A stretch of DNA of 64,000 nt from Duganella aceris (lineage in GTDB: Bacteria; Pseudomonadota; Gammaproteobacteria; Burkholderiales; Burkholderiaceae_D), in contig NZ_JAADJT010000016.1 in the NCBI RefSeq assembly GCF_011090165.1, forward strand, positions 51,620 through 115,619. The letters run 5' to 3'. Shown here piece by piece: positions 45,310-54,305 of this stretch. The notes under the pieces are model-generated. The model made no database searches, was not told where the DNA came from, and worked only from the letters and a program-made list of their open reading frames with translations. Numbering within the stretch: the first letter of the stretch is position 1; each line of letters starts with the position of its first letter. Both the position numbers and the translations under genes were made by a program.

Positions 45310-45972
45310 TTACCAGTAATTCCACTGGCCAGAGGCGACAACCCAGATGCCCAGCACGCCATTTGTTGTAGCGTGGGCGATGATTGCCGTCCACAGATTT
45401 TGTGTGCGCATATACAACACGCTATAAACTACGCCTGCAACAATGCCCGCGAGCCACAAAGTATGTTCAACGCCAAATAATAACACCGCAACAACAAACC
45501 CCACGCTTTTTACGTCAGCGGGACGCAACGTCAAAAAATCCGGCCGGCTGATCCAGCGCATCAGGAAAGAACGCCAAAACAACTCCTCCATGACGGGCAC
45601 CACGAGAGCCGCGCCGCACCAGCGCATCGCCACCAATATCCAGTCGATGCGGCCGCCGTTCCGAGGATCAAAACCGGCGCCTTCGCCGGTGCTCATCCAG
45701 CCGGCATCGAGGCTGACCCACAATACCATCACTACGCCGCCAACCAACACCGAAGCAGTGATTAAACGCCAATTTAACTTACTCTGTCGCAACTCGACAT
45801 AGTCACGCCAAAAATACAACAGCGCCAATGCGACAGCGGCGATTTTGACTCCATACAACCAGCGAAGTTGCTCGGCGTTCCAGCCCAGCCGATCCAACAT
45901 GTCGGCAATGAAAATGAACGCCATGTAAATGGCGAACGGCAGGATGCGGGCCAGCGACGCGCGCTTAACCAT
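45310..45972 (-). CDS. PEP-CTERM-associated CAAX/CPBP-type membrane protease
   Basis: A 220-residue protein with about seven membrane segments and the intact metalloprotease motif: EELFWR (E129, E130, R134), His170 in FGVEHT, and His200/Asn204 in AHATTN. It belongs to the CPBP/CAAX-protease-related proteins linked to exosortase loci. Its substrate is unknown; trimming of exosortase-processed proteins is speculative. The start overlaps the end of uup by 8 bp, and epsL begins 40 bp after its stop. Confidence 0.9.
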   Translation of the reverse strand: MVKRASLARILPFAIYMAFIFIADMLDRLGWNAEQLRWLYGVKIAAVALALLYFWRDYVELRQSKLNWRLITASVLVGGVVMVLWVSLDAGWMSTGEGAGFDPRNGGRIDWILVAMRWCGAALVVPVMEELFWRSFLMRWISRPDFLTLRPADVKSVGFVVAVLLFGVEHTLWLAGIVAGVVYSVLYMRTQNLWTAIIAHATTNGVLGIWVVASGQWNYW

Positions 45973-47866
45973 TGGCGCTGCGCGCCTCGATCAACTCCCA
46001 TTTCTCCAACGCTGCCAGTAATTCGCCCTCGATGGCTTCAATCCGAGTGTTGACCCGCTTGGCCTCAGCTGCATTCTTCTTGTAGAAGTCGGGGTCCGAC
46101 AACTGCAGATTCAGCGCGGTCTGCTCGTCCTCCAGGGCGGCGATCAGTTTCGGCAACTCGTCCAGTTCGCGCTGTTCCTTGAAGCTGAGCTTTTTTGCCT
46201 TGGGCGCGGGGGCGGAGGGCGCCGGCGAATCGGCCTTGACGGCCGGCTTGGCATTCTTGACGGGCGCCACCGTGTCACGCACTCGTTCCCAATCGGAGTA
46301 ACCACCGACGAATTCGCGCCAGTTGCCCTCGCCTTCGGCGACGATGACCTGGGTCACCACATTGTCCAGGAAGGTACGGTCGTGGCTCACGAGGAAGACG
46401 GTGCCCTTGTACTCTTCCAGCAATTCTTCAAGCAGTTCCAGGGTCTCGATGTCCAGATCGTTGGTCGGTTCATCCAGCACCAGACAGTTGGCTGGCTTGG
46501 CGAACAGGCGCGCCAGCAGCAAGCGGTTGCGCTCGCCGCCGGACAACGACTTGACCGGCGACCGAGCGCGCTCGGGCGCGAACAGGAAGTCGTTCAGATA
46601 GCTCATCACGTGCTTGCGCGCGCCGTTGATCTCGACCCAGTCGCTGCCTGGAGCGATGGTTTCCATCAGGTTGGCTTCCTCGTTGAGCTGGGTGCGCATC
46701 TGGTCGAAGTACGCCACCTGCAGCTTGGTGCCAAGCTTGGCGACGCCGCCGTCCGGTTCCAGCTCGCCCAGGATCATTTTCAGCAACGTGGTCTTGCCGG
46801 CGCCGTTGGCGCCGATCAGACCAACCTTATCGCCGCGCAAGATAGTGCCGGTGAAGTCGCTGACGATCACGCGATCGCCGAACTTCTTGCTGACGTTTTC
46901 CAGTTCCGCCACGATCTTGCCGGAGCGCTCGCCCGACGAGACTTCCAGTTTGACCTGGCCTTGTTGATCACGACGCGCTGCGCGTTGCAGGCGCAGCGCT
47001 TCCAGCCGGCGCACACGGCCTTCATCGCGGACACGGCGCGCCTTGACGCCCTTGCGGATCCAGATTTCTTCCTGCGCCAGCACCTTGTCGAACTTGGCAT
47101 TCTCCACTTCCTCGTTTTCCAGCTGCTCGGCTTTGCGCACCTGGTAGGCGGTGAAATTGCCCGGGAAAGACAGCAGGCGGCCACGGTCCAGCTCGATGAT
47201 GCGTGTGGCGACGTTATCCAGGAAGGAACGGTCGTGGGTAATGAACAGTACGCTGCCCTTGAAATCGCGCAGCAAGCCTTCCAGCCACATGATGGAGGTG
47301 AAATCCAAGTGATTGGTTGGTTCATCCAGCAGCAGCACGTCCGGCGCCGATACCAGCGCGCGCGCCAGCGCCACGCGCTTCTGCATACCGCCGGACAGCG
47401 TCTTCATCAACATGTCGCCGGTCAGGTTCAAGCGATCAAGCACGGTCTCCACCTTGTTCGGCAAGCTCCAGGCGTCCGCCGCGTCCAGCAACACCTGGAC
47501 GTCGTGCATGCGCTCCATGACCGCGTCGTCGTTGCCCTGGCCGAACTGGCCGGTCAGCGCGTCGTACTCCTTCAGCAAATCCTGCAAGTCGCCCATACCG
47601 GAAGCCACGGCGTCGAATACGGTCATTTCCGGATCGAACACCGGTTCCTGCTCAACGTAAGCGATCTTGATGCCTTGCTGCATGACGAGCAGGCCGTCGT
47701 CCAGTTTGAATCTGCCGGAAATTACTTTCAGCAGCGACGATTTGCCGGTGCCGTTGCGGCCGATCAGGCCGACGCGCTCGCCGGTTTCCAACGAGAATTC
47801 CGCGTGATCGAGAAGCGCGACGTGGCCGAACGCCAGTTGCGCGGAGGATAATGAGATGACTGCCAT
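45965..47866 (-). CDS. uup: ABC-F ATPase Uup
   Basis: A 633-residue soluble protein with two ABC cassettes. The first has GRNGTGKSS, LSGGMQKRVALARAL and DEPTNHLD; the second GANGAGKTT, LSGGERNRLLLARLF and DEPTNDLD. The C-terminal Uup-type coiled-coil (KLSFKEQRELDELPKLIAALEDEQ) is present. ABC-F proteins act on ribosomes or DNA and are not transporters. It is a housekeeping gene to which the protease gene is translationally joined (8-bp overlap). Confidence 0.95.
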   Translation of the reverse strand: MAVISLSSAQLAFGHVALLDHAEFSLETGERVGLIGRNGTGKSSLLKVISGRFKLDDGLLVMQQGIKIAYVEQEPVFDPEMTVFDAVASGMGDLQDLLKEYDALTGQFGQGNDDAVMERMHDVQVLLDAADAWSLPNKVETVLDRLNLTGDMLMKTLSGGMQKRVALARALVSAPDVLLLDEPTNHLDFTSIMWLEGLLRDFKGSVLFITHDRSFLDNVATRIIELDRGRLLSFPGNFTAYQVRKAEQLENEEVENAKFDKVLAQEEIWIRKGVKARRVRDEGRVRRLEALRLQRAARRDQQGQVKLEVSSGERSGKIVAELENVSKKFGDRVIVSDFTGTILRGDKVGLIGANGAGKTTLLKMILGELEPDGGVAKLGTKLQVAYFDQMRTQLNEEANLMETIAPGSDWVEINGARKHVMSYLNDFLFAPERARSPVKSLSGGERNRLLLARLFAKPANCLVLDEPTNDLDIETLELLEELLEEYKGTVFLVSHDRTFLDNVVTQVIVAEGEGNWREFVGGYSDWERVRDTVAPVKNAKPAVKADSPAPSAPAPKAKKLSFKEQRELDELPKLIAALEDEQTALNLQLSDPDFYKKNAAEAKRVNTRIEAIEGELLAALEKWELIEARSANG

Positions 47867-48039
47867 AGTAAGTAAACGCTGTGCCGCCGGCGCGCTGTGG
47901 GTCCAGCGCGGCCAGCCTAGGTGAATGGAACCAGCATTGTACCTTCACTAACCCCGCCGACGGCAATTCTTGTGCACTGCAACGTATAAGAATGGAACTA
48001 GGTGCCAGCGCCGAGGTCCGCTATAATTGCGCACGCTTT

Positions 48040-48111
48040 CTCCCCGTAGCACAATGGATAGTGCACATGCCTCCTAAGCGTGGGATACTGGTTCGATTCC
48101 AGTCGGGGGGA
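48040..48111 (+). tRNA. tRNA-Arg (anticodon CCT)
   Basis: The full cloverleaf can be folded. Acceptor stem CTCCCCG pairs with CGGGGGG (one G-U), the D-arm is GCAC/GTGC with loop AATGGATA, and the anticodon stem CATGC/GCGTG encloses loop CTCCTAA, so the anticodon is CCT (Arg, AGG). The T-arm is ACTGG-TTCGATT-CCAGT, with discriminator A at 48111. The 3' CCA is not encoded (CTC follows). A TATAAT at 48022-48027 is a good -10 element. Confidence 0.92.
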
Positions 48112-48121
48112 CTCCCCTTCT

Positions 48122-49303
48122 TTAGCGCTGGCCGCCGACTCTCTCGGCACTGCGCCGACGCTGCTCCACATAGTACGTATGCCCTGCCGACAAGCGCTGC
48201 TTGACCACCCACTGCAAGCGTGGCTCCAGCAGCGAGCACACGATCCACGACGTGAGCAGAGAAAAAACCATCGCCGTCGCCAGCGCGGTCCAGCGCGACA
48301 TGCCCGACGCCACCATCCAGCCCATAATCGACGCACCCGCAATCGAATGAAGTAAATATAACGGGAATGTCATCAAGCCCATCGTCTTTAAAGCGCGCAA
48401 CACCGCCATGGGCGCCCTGTGCAAGACTGCATTCCAGCGCACAGATACCACAATTCCCACTACACCCACTATCCAAATCGCGCAGACTGGTTCCCAAGGA
48501 TAAGTACTGCCTAGTTGCTCATTGCCTGAACGAACAGAAGAAGCAATTTTGGCGCAACCGGCGAGCGTGAAGACACAACACCATAGGATGTTTTGGCGAG
48601 TCGCGCTTTTCACCAACGATAGCCATAGAAATACGCCAAGCGCAAAGTAAAGGCCATAACGGAATAAAAAGAGGTCAACCAAACGCGAGTGTTCAGCGCG
48701 AGTAATGAGTTCGCCGAACGGACCAGAGAAGCGGCATACCGAAAGTATCGCGAATGCAGAACTTAACGAGCCGATCACCAACGCCAGCGTACGGATTTTC
48801 GAAAAATCAGCAAACGAAATGATCAGGAAGACCATGAAATAAAACGAAATTTCTAAGCCTAGTGTCCATTGCGCCGTATCGATCCAAGGGCCAAATGGAA
48901 GGAAAAACACACTATGAAGAAATTGCTTGATAAGCGTAGCCGCCTCAAACTGGCCGAACATCAAAACTATTGCAGCAGTTATTGGCGCGCAAATCCAAAC
49001 GCCCGGACCGAGACGGACAACCCGGCTGGCGAAGAAGCTGAAAGGAGTGGCACGCTCACCGGAAAACGCAATCACAAAACCAGAAATTACAAAAAAAATT
49101 TCGACACCTACCCATCCAAAGTAAGACCAATCAAATAATTCTGGAAAGGAAACCAGCTTGCGGCTCGCGATGCCGCTGACACCGTTGGGATGGGCACCCA
49201 TCAGGTAACCGAAATGGAACCACATAACGAGTATTGCGGCGGCGAACCGAAGCACGTCTATCCCAAGAATATGTCGTGGATCGACATTACGATTGTTGGA
49301 CAT
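48122..49303 (-). CDS. Acyltransferase family 3 (OafA/NodX type)
   Basis: A 393-residue polytopic protein with about 10 membrane segments. LGIDVLRFAAAILVMWFHFGYLMG contains the conserved Arg and His (residue about 31) of acyltransferase 3, and FGWVGVEIFFVISGFVIAFS follows. These enzymes acetylate or otherwise acylate surface sugars. The coding sequence is visibly more AT-rich than neighbouring genes and starts immediately beyond the tRNA, so acquisition by transfer is likely. The substrate could be the local exopolysaccharide. Confidence 0.88.
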   Translation of the reverse strand: MSNNRNVDPRHILGIDVLRFAAAILVMWFHFGYLMGAHPNGVSGIASRKLVSFPELFDWSYFGWVGVEIFFVISGFVIAFSGERATPFSFFASRVVRLGPGVWICAPITAAIVLMFGQFEAATLIKQFLHSVFFLPFGPWIDTAQWTLGLEISFYFMVFLIISFADFSKIRTLALVIGSLSSAFAILSVCRFSGPFGELITRAEHSRLVDLFLFRYGLYFALGVFLWLSLVKSATRQNILWCCVFTLAGCAKIASSVRSGNEQLGSTYPWEPVCAIWIVGVVGIVVSVRWNAVLHRAPMAVLRALKTMGLMTFPLYLLHSIAGASIMGWMVASGMSRWTALATAMVFSLLTSWIVCSLLEPRLQWVVKQRLSAGHTYYVEQRRRSAERVGGQR

Positions 49304-49596
49304 GTAAGCCTTTGATTGAAAAATGGTATGGCGATAAAAATTATTAATATTGCAAGATTCTACCGTAGCTCGACGCTTACTTACCTTCTACCATGCTACG
49401 GTTACAGTGAACAATCCTGACGTACCAAGAGCATCGGTAGGTCGTCTTCGGGATGTTGCATTATCGCATGTGGAACATGTCGTAAATGGCATGATATCTG
49501 AATAATTGTGCGATGCAAAATACCGTAGACATCACCTCGAACGATGCGTAAGATATTAGTTTGCTATCAGCAAGTGCCACGCTTACGGCCGACAAA
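49304..49596. other. AT-rich divergent intergenic region
   Basis: A 293-bp gap between divergently transcribed genes. I see no coding frame, hairpin terminator or clear promoter. It has the same AT-rich character as both flanking genes. Confidence 0.6.
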
Positions 49597-50466
49597 ATGA
49601 CCCTCAGCTTAAAATCCCTCTCCACCTCGCTGCATGTTCGAACGACCGACGTCTTTTTGAAGGCCAAATTGCGTCATAACTGGGCGAAGGCTGCGCCTCG
49701 ACTGAGATCGGCAAAGTTGCAAGGGGACAATGACTTCGACGTGGTGATTTCCCTGACGTCATATCCCCCTCGGTTCGGAACCTTGCATTTAACGCTGCAG
49801 TCCCTTTTGCTGCAAGCGCATACAAAGAAAAAAGTCGCACTGTGGATCGCTCATAAGGATATCGACAAACTTCCGACGTTGGTCACAGCGCTTGTGGATT
49901 ACGGCTTGGAAATCCATGCGTGCGAAGACACACGCTCCTACAAGAAGCTGATCCCGGCGCTTAAGCGATATCCGACACATCCAATTGTGATTGCCGACGA
50001 CGATGCGTATTACTGGCCGCAATGGTTGGACGAACTGCTGGCAACGGCACGCGGAAGCGATGGCAATGAAGTTATTTGTCATCGCATGCATCGCATCCGC
50101 CTAGGCGCAGATGGCTTGCCCTTACCCTATACGCAATGGGAGTCCGAATCGCGTCGGACTGACGCCAGTCCGTTGCATTTTCCGACAGGAATCGGTGGCG
50201 TGCTGTATCTTCCAGGAATATTACCAGCTGAAGTATTCGACCAACAGGCGTACACCGAGTTATGCCCGACTGGAGACGATATCTGGTTTTATTGGATGGC
50301 GCGGAGCAATGGCGCGTCATTTCGTTGTACCCAAAGCACAGACTACATTCACAACTGGCGCGGATCGCAAGCTGCAGCGCTGGCCATTAACAATGTGGGC
50401 AATGATATGAATGACAAGCAGATCATGGCAATGATCGACCGCTTCGGCTATTTTTCTGCGAAGTGA
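49597..50466 (+). CDS. GT-A-type glycosyltransferase
   Basis: A 289-residue protein with no membrane segment. VVISLTSYPPRFGTLHLTLQSLLLQ and ALWIAHKDIDKLPTLV open the domain, and PIVIADDDAYYWPQWLDELLA contains the DDD/DxD-like metal site. GDDIWFYWMARSNGASF and YIHNWRGSQA follow. It resembles glycosyltransferases of cell-surface clusters that are little characterised. The ATG at 49597 is preferred; an upstream TTG at 49561 has no ribosome-binding site. The gene is in the AT-rich segment. Confidence 0.7.
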   Translation: MTLSLKSLSTSLHVRTTDVFLKAKLRHNWAKAAPRLRSAKLQGDNDFDVVISLTSYPPRFGTLHLTLQSLLLQAHTKKKVALWIAHKDIDKLPTLVTALVDYGLEIHACEDTRSYKKLIPALKRYPTHPIVIADDDAYYWPQWLDELLATARGSDGNEVICHRMHRIRLGADGLPLPYTQWESESRRTDASPLHFPTGIGGVLYLPGILPAEVFDQQAYTELCPTGDDIWFYWMARSNGASFRCTQSTDYIHNWRGSQAAALAINNVGNDMNDKQIMAMIDRFGYFSAK

Positions 50467-50505
50467 CACTCTATATACTGGCTCTTCCCCTTAGAAAATA
50501 TTCTC

Positions 50506-51657
50506 ATGTCCGCGCAGAAAATAGATAAATATAACTTCATTGACGCGATGAGGGGCCTTGCCGTCCTCCTTGTCATCATGCAACACGCCCTGAGAAATAT
50601 TGAAACGCATGGTGCGATGGGAAGCAACCGGCCGCTGCTCGGTCTGCTTCATGAGATTGTATTGAATTCGAGCGGCGTCCAGTTGTTCTTCGTAATCAGC
50701 GCGTTGACTTTGTGCCTCTCCGCACGCGGCCGGGTGAGCGAGCCAAATGCCCACACGAATTTCTTTATTCGCCGCGTGTTTCGTATCGCGCCGATGGCTT
50801 ATGTGGCCTTTTTTGTTTACGCACTGCTCCCCGCTATGCGCGGCAAAATGACACTTGATCCGTCAGAGGCGGTAGCGACGCTGGTGTTCGTCAATGGCTG
50901 GAACCCGACCTGGATTTCTCACTCACTGATCCCGGGAGGGTGGTCGATTGCGGCTGAAATGATGTTCTATGTGTTGTTTCCAGCATTAGTTCTCATCGTT
51001 ACTAACCAGCGAAAAGCGGTGATCGCCATTGGCGTTTGTATGGCGATTGCGCTGCTGGGTGAGGAATGGCTACTGGCATCCACACCACCAGAGCATTTAC
51101 CAATGATGAAATGGTTCGCTTATTGCTGGTTGCCTAGCCAAATGCCTGTGTTTTTAATGGGATTCTTATTATTTTTCATTCTGTTCGGCGCGCAAGCGGC
51201 GAGGATCGAAAAAGTTTTCTCTAACCAAAGAAACTGCATGCTGCTCGCTGTCGTGTGTACTACTGGGTTGCTGGGCACTTCGTTTCTACCGGAAGCCATC
51301 AAACATCACTGGATCCAAAGCGTCTTTTTCATGGGGCTGATCACCTTGGCCAAATTCGCGTATAAGCCGGTCTTGACCCACGCCTTCCTCCGCTTCGCCG
51401 GAAAGATCAGCTTTAGCGCCTATCTGGTTCACTTCTATGTGCTCAGCGTGGTAGCCATCGGCCTGAACGTCCTCGGGCTGAACCGCCTGCCCGCGAATGT
51501 CTACTATGTGTTGCTGGTCGCTGTGGGGGTGGCGATAACGTTTGCGATTTCAGCGTTCACCTACAAATACATCGAGACGCCGGGACAAAACCTGGGCAAG
51601 AAACTGATAGAACGGCTGAGGCCGAGGCAGCCGCTGGCGCCATCCGAGATATTGTAG
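50506..51657 (+). CDS. Acyltransferase family 3
   Basis: A 383-residue membrane protein: FIDAMRGLAVLLVIMQHALRNI (conserved Arg and His), SSGVQLFFVISALTLCLSARG, GGWSIAAEMMFYVLFPALVLI and FAGKISFSAYLVHFYVLSVV. It has about 10 membrane segments and a typical acyltransferase-3 fold. It would O-acylate a polysaccharide or glycolipid. Only 40 bp separate it from the glycosyltransferase, and both run in the same direction, so they are probably one operon. Confidence 0.88.
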   Translation: MSAQKIDKYNFIDAMRGLAVLLVIMQHALRNIETHGAMGSNRPLLGLLHEIVLNSSGVQLFFVISALTLCLSARGRVSEPNAHTNFFIRRVFRIAPMAYVAFFVYALLPAMRGKMTLDPSEAVATLVFVNGWNPTWISHSLIPGGWSIAAEMMFYVLFPALVLIVTNQRKAVIAIGVCMAIALLGEEWLLASTPPEHLPMMKWFAYCWLPSQMPVFLMGFLLFFILFGAQAARIEKVFSNQRNCMLLAVVCTTGLLGTSFLPEAIKHHWIQSVFFMGLITLAKFAYKPVLTHAFLRFAGKISFSAYLVHFYVLSVVAIGLNVLGLNRLPANVYYVLLVAVGVAITFAISAFTYKYIETPGQNLGKKLIERLRPRQPLAPSEIL

Positions 51658-51665
51658 GGCGTTCT

Positions 51666-52571
51666 TCAGCGCCGCGGCGTTAGCAGGCTTTTCAAGCCCA
51701 GCCGCACCATGCTCGCGCCGGCCGGCCGCAGCAGCACCGCCGGCAACAAGGCGCGGTTTTCCTTGATGATGGACAGCATGCCGCGCAGCGACCACCTGTC
51801 GTATGCGGCGCGCTGCGGGAAACCGCATTCGCGCAGGAAGGCGTCCGCCTCCTGATACGCAGTGATGCGATCGACCAGATAAGCGCTGTTCTTCTTCGAC
51901 TGCGTCAGCGATCCGATCCGGATCTTTTGCCGGTACAACAAATCCGGTACCGCTACGATCAACCTCGCGCCCATGATGGCGCGTAATGTGTACAGATGAT
52001 CCTCATGCGCCTTGCGCGGCGTGAACACAGCATTGCTTCGCTCGATCAGCGCGCGACGCGCGACAAAGGTCCACACCGCCGCCGTGTACATGCCTTGCGC
52101 CAGATTGTGCGCCAGCAGTTCGCCGCCCTGCCGGAACACGTGGCGCTCGCGATACGCTACCTTGGGCGCTACTCGACGCAGACCGTCGCCGTCGGCGACC
52201 ACCACGTCCGACGAGAAATACAGCAAGTCCATTCCGGGATGCTCTGCGAGGCTGCGGCGAAAAGTGGCGACAAAGTCAGGCTGGAAAATATCGTCGCTGT
52301 CGCAGAAGTAAATGAATTCGCCGCTGGCCAAGGTCAAGCCATGCGCGCGCGCTTTGGCCGCGCCGGCGTTGGGCGTGGTGCGGGCGACGATGTGGCCGGC
52401 ACCTGTGTAGCCCGCCACGAAGGCGTCGATCTGTGCCGCCGTATCGTCGGTCGAGCCGTCGTCGACCAGCACCAGTTCGCAATCGGACGCCAACTGCGTC
52501 GTGATCGATCGCAGCAATCGCTGGATATCGACGCCGACGTTATAGCAAGGAACAATGACCGACAATAACAT
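51666..52571 (-). CDS. Glycosyltransferase family 2
   Basis: A 301-residue GT-A enzyme. MLLSVIVPCYNVGVDIQRLL, LVLVDDGSTDDT, and EFIYFCDSDDIFQPDFVA (the DxD-like site) are diagnostic. The ATG at 52571 follows GAGGTGAGC as ribosome-binding site. It returns to high GC and belongs with the flippase gene that follows upstream (same strand, 11 bp away). Sugar unknown. Confidence 0.9.
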   Translation of the reverse strand: MLLSVIVPCYNVGVDIQRLLRSITTQLASDCELVLVDDGSTDDTAAQIDAFVAGYTGAGHIVARTTPNAGAAKARAHGLTLASGEFIYFCDSDDIFQPDFVATFRRSLAEHPGMDLLYFSSDVVVADGDGLRRVAPKVAYRERHVFRQGGELLAHNLAQGMYTAAVWTFVARRALIERSNAVFTPRKAHEDHLYTLRAIMGARLIVAVPDLLYRQKIRIGSLTQSKKNSAYLVDRITAYQEADAFLRECGFPQRAAYDRWSLRGMLSIIKENRALLPAVLLRPAGASMVRLGLKSLLTPRR

Positions 52572-52582
52572 GCTCACCTCGT

Positions 52583-54073
52583 TTACTTGTTCAATCTACG
52601 CGCCAACAAGCGCTCCACCTTGGGGCTGACGTTCTTGCCGGCCAACAGCACGAATTCGCGCACCACCGCGAACGGCGTCAGCAACAGCCCCAGCACATAA
52701 GCAGCGCCGCCACCGACCACGATCAGCGCCAGGTTCAGCATTGGCAAGCTCGACGGCGGGAAGCGCGTCAGCAGCCCCGCCACCACGCAGATCGGCAACA
52801 CCTGCAACAGGGGAATCAGCACCGAGATGAAATAGGCACGCCCCAGGCCCGGCAGGCATGGGCGAACCAGCAGGTAATAGCCGAACACCGTGTTGGACGC
52901 CTGCACGATCAGGAAACTGTAAGCGATGCCGATGATGCCGTGGTTCTTGCCCAACCAGTAGGCGAGCGCGATGCCGATCACCAACTTGAAAATCCCCACC
53001 CGCACGTTCAAATACATCTTCGCCTTGGCCAGCAACAGCGAGATCACCGGCACGTCGACGCTTCGGAACATGCCGATCAAGCACAGGATGCGTACCAGAT
53101 CGTCGATGAAATACCACTCCGGTTTGAAGAACGTGTGTACCAACGGCGTACTGGCGACAAACAAGCCGGTCAGCAGCGGAAAATTGATCAGCGACGCGTA
53201 GCTGGTCACCAGCAGAAAGTTCTTGGCGAGTTTGACGTCGTCGTCCTGAATCTTGGCGAACGCGGGGAACAAGGCCTGCATCAACACCGGCTTGAGGCGG
53301 TCGATCAGGTTGATGCTGATGCCGTAGGCGATGTTGTAGCCGCCGATCGCGGTCAGGTCGACCAGCCGCGCCATCAGCGCCGGATAGGTGTTGACGCTGA
53401 CCACATTGATCAGCGAGTCACTGACCAGCTGGATCGCATAGCGCAAATGCGGCCGCGCCGACTCCCATTGAAAGGCGAACGACAGCTTGCGTTCGGTCAG
53501 CCCCTTGCGGAAGAAGATCGCCGAACTGAGCGCTGTGCTGACCAGGAAAGACACCGACGCCACCCAGGCCTCACGGTAAACCAGCGCCAGCCCGACCACA
53601 ACCGCGAAATTGACCAGCAACGTAACGATGGCGACCATGGCGATGAAATTGAAATGCATCTCCCTGACCATGATCGCGCGCTGCTGTTGCGCGAAGGGCG
53701 CCAGCAGGAAGCCGAAGGCCATGATCTTGATCTGTATGACCAGTTCCGGCGATTTGAAAAAAGTCCCCATCCAATCCGAGGCCAGATAGGCGGCCAGGAA
53801 GGTGCCCGCGCCCATCGCCAGATTGATGGCGTACAGCGACGACAGTTCCAGCTCCGTGATCTGCGCCCGGCGCACGATGGAGTTGGTGATGCCGAAATCG
53901 AGAAAAATATTGAGAAACTGGATCACCATCAGCGCCAGGCTGATGACGCCATATTCGTGGGGAGGAAGGATGCGGGAAAGTATCCACAATTGGACCAGTC
54001 CGACCACCGCACCCAGCGCAGTCGAAGCAAAATTCCACCGCACCGCTTTCATTGTTTTGTTTTTTAATTCCAC
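52583..54073 (-). CDS. Wzx-type polysaccharide flippase (MOP superfamily)
   Basis: A 496-residue protein with about 14 membrane segments. MELKNKTMKAVRWNFASTALGAVVGLVQ and the loop LPPHEYGVISLALMVIQFLNIFLDFGITNSIVRR are typical of the Wzx/WzxC branch. It would flip undecaprenyl-linked repeat units to the periplasm, complementing the Wzy-like protein at 34-35 kb. The start is GTG at 54073, because the family N-terminus begins there; an ATG at 54052 would cut it. Confidence 0.88.
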   Translation of the reverse strand: MELKNKTMKAVRWNFASTALGAVVGLVQLWILSRILPPHEYGVISLALMVIQFLNIFLDFGITNSIVRRAQITELELSSLYAINLAMGAGTFLAAYLASDWMGTFFKSPELVIQIKIMAFGFLLAPFAQQQRAIMVREMHFNFIAMVAIVTLLVNFAVVVGLALVYREAWVASVSFLVSTALSSAIFFRKGLTERKLSFAFQWESARPHLRYAIQLVSDSLINVVSVNTYPALMARLVDLTAIGGYNIAYGISINLIDRLKPVLMQALFPAFAKIQDDDVKLAKNFLLVTSYASLINFPLLTGLFVASTPLVHTFFKPEWYFIDDLVRILCLIGMFRSVDVPVISLLLAKAKMYLNVRVGIFKLVIGIALAYWLGKNHGIIGIAYSFLIVQASNTVFGYYLLVRPCLPGLGRAYFISVLIPLLQVLPICVVAGLLTRFPPSSLPMLNLALIVVGGGAAYVLGLLLTPFAVVREFVLLAGKNVSPKVERLLARRLNK

Positions 54074-54305
54074 CGCGCATCGCCAATTTAAATTTTTGGC
54101 TATCCTAGCATGCTGCGGCGCAAAAAGCTTAACGTTTCAGCAACTGAGTCGGTTTCGACTTGTCCCTTCCCCACCCCGCTCCCGTGCGCATCGCACTATT
54201 TGAATAAAAAATATCACTTCTTTTGACGGTTAAGGGATCGCTCGTCGGCATCGGATGCCTATCATGTTTTATTTGCATCTTCCAACACCCGCAAGGAGTC
54301 GCATC
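54074..54305. other. Divergent intergenic region between the flippase and arabinose-like operon
   Basis: A gap of 232 bp, AT-rich at 54080-54110 and at 54200-54230. It must contain promoters for both sides, but no convincing consensus element was found. Confidence 0.5.

Noticed and set aside
46382..47851. A 489-codon plus-strand frame opposite uup
   Set aside because: Shadow of a gene with clear ABC-F motifs on the other strand.
48040..51657. Integrative element at tRNA-Arg
   Set aside because: No integrase, transposase or duplicated tRNA 3' end was found in the window; only composition suggests transfer.
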